DNA from: Aureobasidium sp. EXF-3400
Taxonomy: Eukaryota; Ascomycota; Dothideomycetes; Dothideales; Saccotheciaceae
Length of the DNA stretch: 64,000 nt
Direction of reading: 5' to 3'
Assembly (NCBI GenBank): GCA_024195585.1
Contig: SWBL01000250.1
Span: 16,553 to 80,552 of the forward strand
Shown: positions 59,389 through 64,000 of the stretch, piece by piece
Layout: every line of letters begins with the position of its first letter
How positions within the stretch are numbered: position 1 is the stretch's first letter
Notes under the pieces: model-generated
Told to the model about the DNA's origin: nothing
The model's input: only the letters and a program-made list of their open reading frames with translations
The model's database searches: none
Program-made: the position numbers and the translations under genes

Positions 59389-60837
59389 ATGGACACTATG
59401 GAAAACGCGTCGCATTCACGCACCACCTCTGTGGATCAACACACCTATGCATTGATCCTCGAGCACATTCTTAACGACCCAGCTACCTATGAGCTTCCTC
59501 TACGCACAATGTACACCATCAACTCCACGCCTGCGACACGTGGACACTCACTCTCCCAAACCCGCACGCGTGAGAACTCAATCGACTCGCACGTCAGCGC
59601 TTCGCCAACGTCGCCGAACTTTCCTTTCCGCAACGACAACGCCGCTGAGTCTCTGTCGACAAACCTCATGGCGCAAATGGCCAACCTCCCTACCCAACCC
59701 ACCTCCCTGCCGCCTTCCTTCATCACCGCTTTTCTCCGCAAGGCCTTCTCTGCGGACCTTCGCTTCGTCGACTTCCCTCAGTCCCTGACTGGCCTCGACT
59801 ACCTCAAGGACCTGGAGACCAGAAGACGCAGAGAAGTCGCTGCCGCCCTGGAGTGTCTAGGCATCGACCGTGATACTATCGGTGCCGCGGAAGAGGAGCT
59901 TTCTAGACGCTACCCTGGCGTGCTCGCATGGTTCCGCACACTTGAAGAGAAGGAGCGCAAGATTGAGGCTCTCTACACCCAGATCTACGTCGCCCTCCGC
60001 CGCTGGGTCCTCATCAACGAACTGTCCTTGACCCCCTTCAACAAGCATAACTGTATCGCCATGCTCAACACTCTCTACCCTCCGATCGTCTCCTCCCGAC
60101 CCACCTCCAAGCTCACCCCTGGTATCTTGAAGAAGCAGCGCGATACATTCTTCAAGTACATCCAAGCTGTCGAGAAGAGTGGCCCCTCTGTCCTGGTCAA
60201 CCTTATCCAACAAGGCAAGAGGCCTACTGACGAGAATGGCTGGGCATCAACTCGCAACACTCTCGACATGTATCTGCAGGTCGCCAACAGTCTCATTTCC
60301 GAATGCCAGGAGATCCTCTACACCGACACCTCCTCCATCGTTGACTCAGCCGAGACCAAGCGCAAGGGGCGCAAGGTTGATTCCGGTATCAGCTTCTCCG
60401 ACGCTGAGCAACGCCGCCCTTCATCTAGCAGCAGCAAGAGTAGCAAGAGCTCCTTCGTCGAAGATGCACCCGTCGCCGAGATGCGACGCAAGTCATCTTC
60501 GGGCGTCCTAAGGTCTTCGGGCTTGATGAAGTTCGCCCGTGAGATGAAGAATATGGGCTTCTCCAGAACTGATGTCGATGAGACGATCAAGCCCTCTGCC
60601 CCTACGCTTACTCCTGCCTTCCCTGAAGTTGAGGCACAAACACCTGACAGATCTTCCAAGAGTCTGCGAAAGATTCGCAGCTTCAGCAACCTCGGTGGTC
60701 TGCGTTCTGCCAACTCCAGTTCGACCTCATTGGCCAGCAGTGGTCATCGCAGCGATGTCCCACACTTTGACGCAGATGAGATGAAGAGACAGCGTCTCAT
60801 TTACGAAGCCAACGCCGCAAAGCAGCAAAAGCTTTGA
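59389..60837 (+). CDS. Uncharacterised conserved-looking fungal protein
   Basis: Single exon, 482 aa from the first in-frame ATG (59389); the frame is open without ATG to 59197, so a 5' exon could lengthen it. Residues 1-100 are Ser/Thr-rich. A helical core of about 220 residues follows: SFITAFLRKAFSADLRFVDF, DYLKDLETRRRREVAAALEC, RRYPGVLAWFRTLEEKERKI, QIYVALRRWVLINELSLTPF, and MLNTLYPPIVSSRPTSKLTP. The C-terminal 150 residues are Ser/Lys-rich with phosphorylation-prone blocks (SSSSSKSSKSS, RRKSSS) and end in DEMKRQRLIYEANAAKQQKL. Codon use is strongly C-ending, which argues for a real and well-expressed gene. I cannot name the family. Confidence 0.8.
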   Translation: MDTMENASHSRTTSVDQHTYALILEHILNDPATYELPLRTMYTINSTPATRGHSLSQTRTRENSIDSHVSASPTSPNFPFRNDNAAESLSTNLMAQMANLPTQPTSLPPSFITAFLRKAFSADLRFVDFPQSLTGLDYLKDLETRRRREVAAALECLGIDRDTIGAAEEELSRRYPGVLAWFRTLEEKERKIEALYTQIYVALRRWVLINELSLTPFNKHNCIAMLNTLYPPIVSSRPTSKLTPGILKKQRDTFFKYIQAVEKSGPSVLVNLIQQGKRPTDENGWASTRNTLDMYLQVANSLISECQEILYTDTSSIVDSAETKRKGRKVDSGISFSDAEQRRPSSSSSKSSKSSFVEDAPVAEMRRKSSSGVLRSSGLMKFAREMKNMGFSRTDVDETIKPSAPTLTPAFPEVEAQTPDRSSKSLRKIRSFSNLGGLRSANSSSTSLASSGHRSDVPHFDADEMKRQRLIYEANAAKQQKL

Positions 60838-61758
60838 GCTTGACTATCCTCATCACACTAAAATCACCAAACCACACCACACTCAGTAACGACTTTACGA
60901 CCCACAACCGCCAGCATCCGCGACCAATGTTTCTTTTGTCATGAACTATACCCCTTTGCCGCTGTACAAATTCTTGCGATGGATGCCTATACTTTGCACA
61001 AAGCAAATATGTTGATCATGCATCACGTTTCTTTCTCTCATGGTTTCTGTTACGGCGTTTCGAGATACGAAAAAGGATCGGAAAAGTGGGAGGCTAGCAT
61101 CTTCGGAAGGAAAAAGGGAAACCCCAAAAAGTGATTCTAGCATCTGGAGAGATGGGAGTTGAAACTTTAGCATCTCTGAGTTTTCTCGAGATGGTGGCCG
61201 GCGATGTCACTCTTACCGTTTGTTCTGATACATGCATTGATGAGTTAGGAAGGGGGAAAGGACCCACACTTCCTGTTGTAACAACTTAAGGCATACAAAT
61301 TGTACCTTGACTCTTCTTGAGACCCTTTCTTCTCTATGGCTTTTTTCCAAGTTCCACTTTTTGCCCTTGATGTGTTCGTACAAAATGCAACGTGACTATT
61401 GTTTCGTAGTGGTCATTTCCCTCCGACCATGACTCGTCCAGGGGGGCGTTGCTGGCGACATTTCCAGCGATGGGCTTTGTCTGGTCTCTTGGATTCGGCG
61501 GTTCATTCCTCGGCATCTCGACCGACGGTAATTCGTGATTTTAGACATGTAGATCTCGTATACCGTCAAGGCTTGTTGCGACTCGGTACGATCTACCGAC
61601 ATGTGTCTTCGAGTTAGCCGGAGATATCGCCGGCAGTCAAGTGTTGAGGAGAAGGAGGAAAATGATGGTTTATAATGTTGTGGTTAGTAACACCCTGACT
61701 GCTGCGGACAAACGTTTGTCCTGATTAACCAGGTGTCGACACTTCATTCATCCGGTTG

Positions 61759-61765
61759 TGAGTCA
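61759..61765. promoter_or_regulatory. TGAGTCA element (Gcn4/CpcA or Yap1-like site)
   Basis: A perfect 7-nt bZIP recognition core, about 250 nt upstream of the PhzF-family ATG and 63 nt upstream of its TATA box. It could give amino-acid-starvation or stress control, but one such core is expected by chance about every 16 kb (8 kb counting both TGAC/TGAG centre forms). Confidence 0.35.
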
Positions 61766-61827
61766 GCGGTCAACTTGTCAACTCACGCCCTACAGATCAA
61801 ACAGTCATACTCAATTGTCCAATTGTG

Positions 61828-61835
61828 TATAAAAA
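61828..61835 (+). promoter_or_regulatory. TATA box of the PhzF-family gene
   Basis: TATAAAAA about 190 nt upstream of the ATG at 62017, just after a CCAAT-like core (GTCCAATTG). Motif evidence only. Confidence 0.45.
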
Positions 61836-62016
61836 GTCGAGGAACAGAGTCCTACTTACTTCATCTTGCATACCTTCGAGTTTCAAGTTCTACGAGGAAC
61901 GAACAGAGAGACGTTTCAAGATCCTCTGTGTCCTTGTTGTTTCGTTTATATATCCTTCAAACCAGCCATTACGCCAAACATCACTCGAAACATTACCCTA
62001 AGCCCGCATACCAAAG

Positions 62017-62931
62017 ATGGCAAGCCTACAATTCACAACCCTAGACGTCTTTACGACCAAAAAGTTTACCGGCAACCCTTTAGCCGTATGCGAAGTCTCC
62101 GCAGGCGTAACCCTCACTCAAGAGCAAAAGCAAACCATCGCCATCGAATTCAATCTCTCAGAAACCACTTTCCTGCATCCTTGCTCCAATGAAGGCGCAG
62201 AAGTACCAGAATGGCCTCTGGATATCTTTACAGTAAAGACTGAATTGCCCTTTGCTGGTCACCCTACCATAGGCACTGCTTGCCACATTTTAAGCAAAAC
62301 TGGCAAGAGTAAAGGAAGATTTGCAGTCAAAGCTGGAGTCATCGAATTGGATTTTACAGATGGAGTTGCTAAGGCGAGTATACCACATAACACTCACATT
62401 CATTCCTCCACGGATTTAACTGCTGCGGCAATGCTGGATTGGCAAAAAGGACTCAAACCTTTCTACCCTAATGCCACAGACTTGCCATTAGCAGTCGTGT
62501 CTCCAGTCAAAGGCATGAACTTTGCAGTCGTCGAACTTCGGAATCTGGAAGAACTGGCCGCAGTAACCCTCCCTGGCACCGAACCGCACTTCTCACTGGA
62601 CACAAACTGGAATACCGGCCCCTGTTTCGGCAAATTCTACGTCGAAATGCCTGATCAAGGCGATGGAATCAGACGCCTCCGCACCAGAATGATTGAAGGA
62701 AGTTTTGAGGATCCAGCTACGGGGAGTGCTTGTTGTGGTCTGACTGCATACTTGGTATTGAAGGAGAAGGTGCAGGATGCAACGGTTAAGTTTGAGATCT
62801 TGCAGGGTGTGGAGATTGGTAGACCTAGTGAGATTGGGGTTGAGGTGGAGGTTCAGGGTGGTGAGATTAAGACTATGGTGCTTTCTGGGAAAGCGGTCAG
62901 TGTTATGGAGGGTAAGATATTCTATGAGTAG
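62017..62931 (+). CDS. PhzF-family isomerase/epimerase-like protein
   Basis: Single exon, 304 aa. PhzF proteins share the diaminopimelate-epimerase fold with two pseudo-symmetric halves. The start TTLDVFTTKKFTGNPLAVCE matches the family opening FTxxxFxGNPLAV. The catalytic acid is the Glu in NLSETTFLHP (about residue 50). The half-barrel signature ELPFAGHPTIGTA follows, and the second-half equivalent is FEDPATGSACCGLTAYLV. Most fungal members have unknown substrates; phenazine synthesis need not be implied, and no other phz-like gene is nearby. The start is the first ATG of the frame, with context AAAGATGGC. All motifs are intact, so the protein is probably active. Confidence 0.93.
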   Translation: MASLQFTTLDVFTTKKFTGNPLAVCEVSAGVTLTQEQKQTIAIEFNLSETTFLHPCSNEGAEVPEWPLDIFTVKTELPFAGHPTIGTACHILSKTGKSKGRFAVKAGVIELDFTDGVAKASIPHNTHIHSSTDLTAAAMLDWQKGLKPFYPNATDLPLAVVSPVKGMNFAVVELRNLEELAAVTLPGTEPHFSLDTNWNTGPCFGKFYVEMPDQGDGIRRLRTRMIEGSFEDPATGSACCGLTAYLVLKEKVQDATVKFEILQGVEIGRPSEIGVEVEVQGGEIKTMVLSGKAVSVMEGKIFYE

Positions 62932-63405
62932 ATGGAGCATTTGTATATAATTAGGCATGGTACATAAGCATATTCAATCAGCAGACGCCATCTATCAAAG
63001 ACCAACGCTCCTTCCGCACATTGATTGTATCCAACCTAGAAGTGCTAGAGACCGTAATATCATCAAGATTGCCTTCCTGTCGGAAGAGGGATGAGGTCAG
63101 GGAAAGCCAGCAGAATCACAACTATCAGTGCATCTCACGTTCATACTACATTGAAAGTCGAGGTCATGGTAAGCAAATATTGTTTCTTGATACAAATTGG
63201 ATAATAGGAGTAAGTAACAAGAAGAGTAGCACAAAAGTGGGAAAGAATGCAAAGCAAAGCAAAGCAGACCAGACTTGCAAAACCATGTTGGAAGAAGAAA
63301 AACTCCTCATCCAAACCATAGACGAACGCCCCAAGGAGTCGAGAATATCACGAAATCGCGTAGGAAAAGCAATCCATTAATGCTTGAGTCAACGGCCATG
63401 TCACT
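62932..63405. other. Convergent intergenic region
   Basis: The 474 nt between the PhzF stop (+) and the antizyme stop (-). A-rich and purine-rich toward the antizyme side (63215-63310); expected 3'UTRs. Confidence 0.5.
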
Positions 63406-64000
63406 TTAGACTTCCATGTCGAGGAAGATCCACTTGTCACTTGTGCAAGCGACACCCTTTGACCAGCGGTCCAGGGTAGTAAGCTCGAAACCGACCCAGC
63501 CAAGGTCGCGAGTCAAGTCTTTGAGGTCTTCTTGGTCGGCAGAGCGATCAAGGCAGACGACGAGGTTCGAGCAGCCAAGTTCATCGTTACCAGCCAGCTC
63601 GAGAAGGCACATAAGGCTGAGAGGAACAGTTAGTACAAGTTCAATATACAAGTATGAAAGTCAAACATACCCGTTCTTGAGGTCAGGTCCAATGACCGAC
63701 TTGTCGAAGAAGACGAACAGAGTGCTAAGTCCATTCTTGTCGGAGACAAAGCCGCGGAAGCGCAAACCAGCAGCATACTCCCAGATCTCGACCCACTCAC
63801 GTACAGAGGAGTTGGGAACAGCCATATCGATAGCGCTGTCGGCCGAGGGCGAAGGAGAAGGCAGTGGAGCACTTCTGTCGATACTTGTCTTTTTGTTGTT
63901 GCGCATACCCATCACAAGCGAGTCCTGAGCGACGGTGTTTCCCTCACCAAGAAAAACGGTGTCCAGTGTCTCGCAGAAGAGTCTCTCACATTCTTCCGTG
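63406..64000 (-). CDS. Ornithine decarboxylase antizyme, C-terminal part (gene runs off the window)
   Basis: Antizyme binds ornithine decarboxylase monomers, delivers them to the 26S proteasome and blocks polyamine uptake. Visible minus-strand exons are 64000-63671 (partial) and 63616-63406 (intron 63670-63617, 54 nt, GTATGT...CTCAG, phase 2), giving about 179 residues to the C-terminus. Antizyme motifs: VREWVEIWEYAAGLRFRGFV; STLFVFFDKSVIGPDLKNG; GLMCLLELAGND, formed by the splice; and CSNLVVCLDRSADQEDLKDL followed by DLGWVGFELTTLDRW, the acetyltransferase-like fold. Upstream, EECERLFCETLDTVFLGEG belongs to the family's N-terminal part. In all known antizymes ORF1 ends in a stop that is bypassed by a polyamine-stimulated +1 frameshift. 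That site must lie beyond base 64000, so it cannot be checked here. Confidence 0.9.

Larger units (their letters stand above)
60838..62016. other. Intergenic region upstream of PhzF gene
   Basis: The 1179 nt tandem spacer. The last 260 nt contain an AP-1/Gcn4-like TGAGTCA and a TATA box, listed separately. No additional gene is seen. Confidence 0.5.

Noticed and set aside
62017..62931. PhzF gene as a sign of a phenazine or secondary-metabolite cluster
   Set aside because: No backbone synthase, tailoring enzyme or cluster regulator lies next to it; PhzF homologs are widespread as single genes.

Overview
This window is nuclear DNA of a filamentous ascomycete (Pezizomycotina). The genes are short and dense, and they are interrupted by GT-AG introns of mostly 47-110 nt with GTAAGT/GTATGT-type donors and CTAAC/CTGAC-like branch sites. 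The gene set is typical of the group: AUR1, a Fus3/PMK1-type MAP kinase, ATG26 with PH and GRAM domains, a PEP4-type protease and a Zn2Cys6 factor. Intron sizes and protein sequences suggest Dothideomycetes, but I could not test this. I see no tRNA, rRNA, CRISPR array, transposon or recognisable secondary-metabolite cluster.

Layout. 0-5 kb: inositol phosphorylceramide synthase AUR1 (+), mitochondrial ribosomal protein L11 (+) and a succinyl-CoA:3-ketoacid CoA transferase (-). 5.7-13.2 kb: proteasome subunit RPN12 (+), a frame-disrupted small gene with two CxxC pairs, a three-RRM shuttling mRNA-binding protein of the GBP2/HRB1 type with an 8-nt microexon, and an SLC25 carrier (-). 13.9-22.5 kb: NYN-domain protein, monocarboxylate-type MFS transporter, 2H-phosphoesterase-like protein (-) and vacuolar aspartic protease. 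23-30 kb: sterol glucosyltransferase ATG26 and the MAP kinase, followed by an in-frame downstream exon candidate. 31-36 kb: an uncharacterised charged protein (-), ERV1 (-) divergent from HEM4 (+), and a MYST acetyltransferase. 39.3-42.6 kb: a six-exon Zn2Cys6 regulator behind a 3-kb non-coding region. 43.5-49.6 kb: flotillin (-), an unknown small protein (+) tail-to-tail with PYM (-), QCR9 (+, five exons in 198 coding nt) and a quinone-oxidoreductase-like MDR protein. 49.9-54.6 kb: proteasome RPN3 (-), COMPASS-type WD40 protein SWD3 (-), and inositolphosphosphingolipid phospholipase C ISC1 (+). 54.6-59.4 kb: a 4.8-kb gene-poor stretch. 59.4-64 kb: an uncharacterised protein, a PhzF-family protein and the 3' part of ornithine decarboxylase antizyme (-), which runs off the window.

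The genes are mainly housekeeping and do not form one pathway. Loose functional pairs exist: AUR1 makes complex sphingolipids and ISC1 hydrolyses them; RPN12 and RPN3 are both 19S lid subunits; L11, SCOT, the SLC25 carrier, ERV1 and QCR9 serve mitochondria. Exon joins were derived by hand from reading frames and splice signals. Each multi-exon model closes to a whole number of codons, except where stated.

No wholly new system is evident. The most unusual items are the possible MAP-kinase C-terminal tail gained by splicing across the stop codon, the 8-nt microexon, two GC-AG introns, and the antizyme with its expected frameshift site just outside the window.
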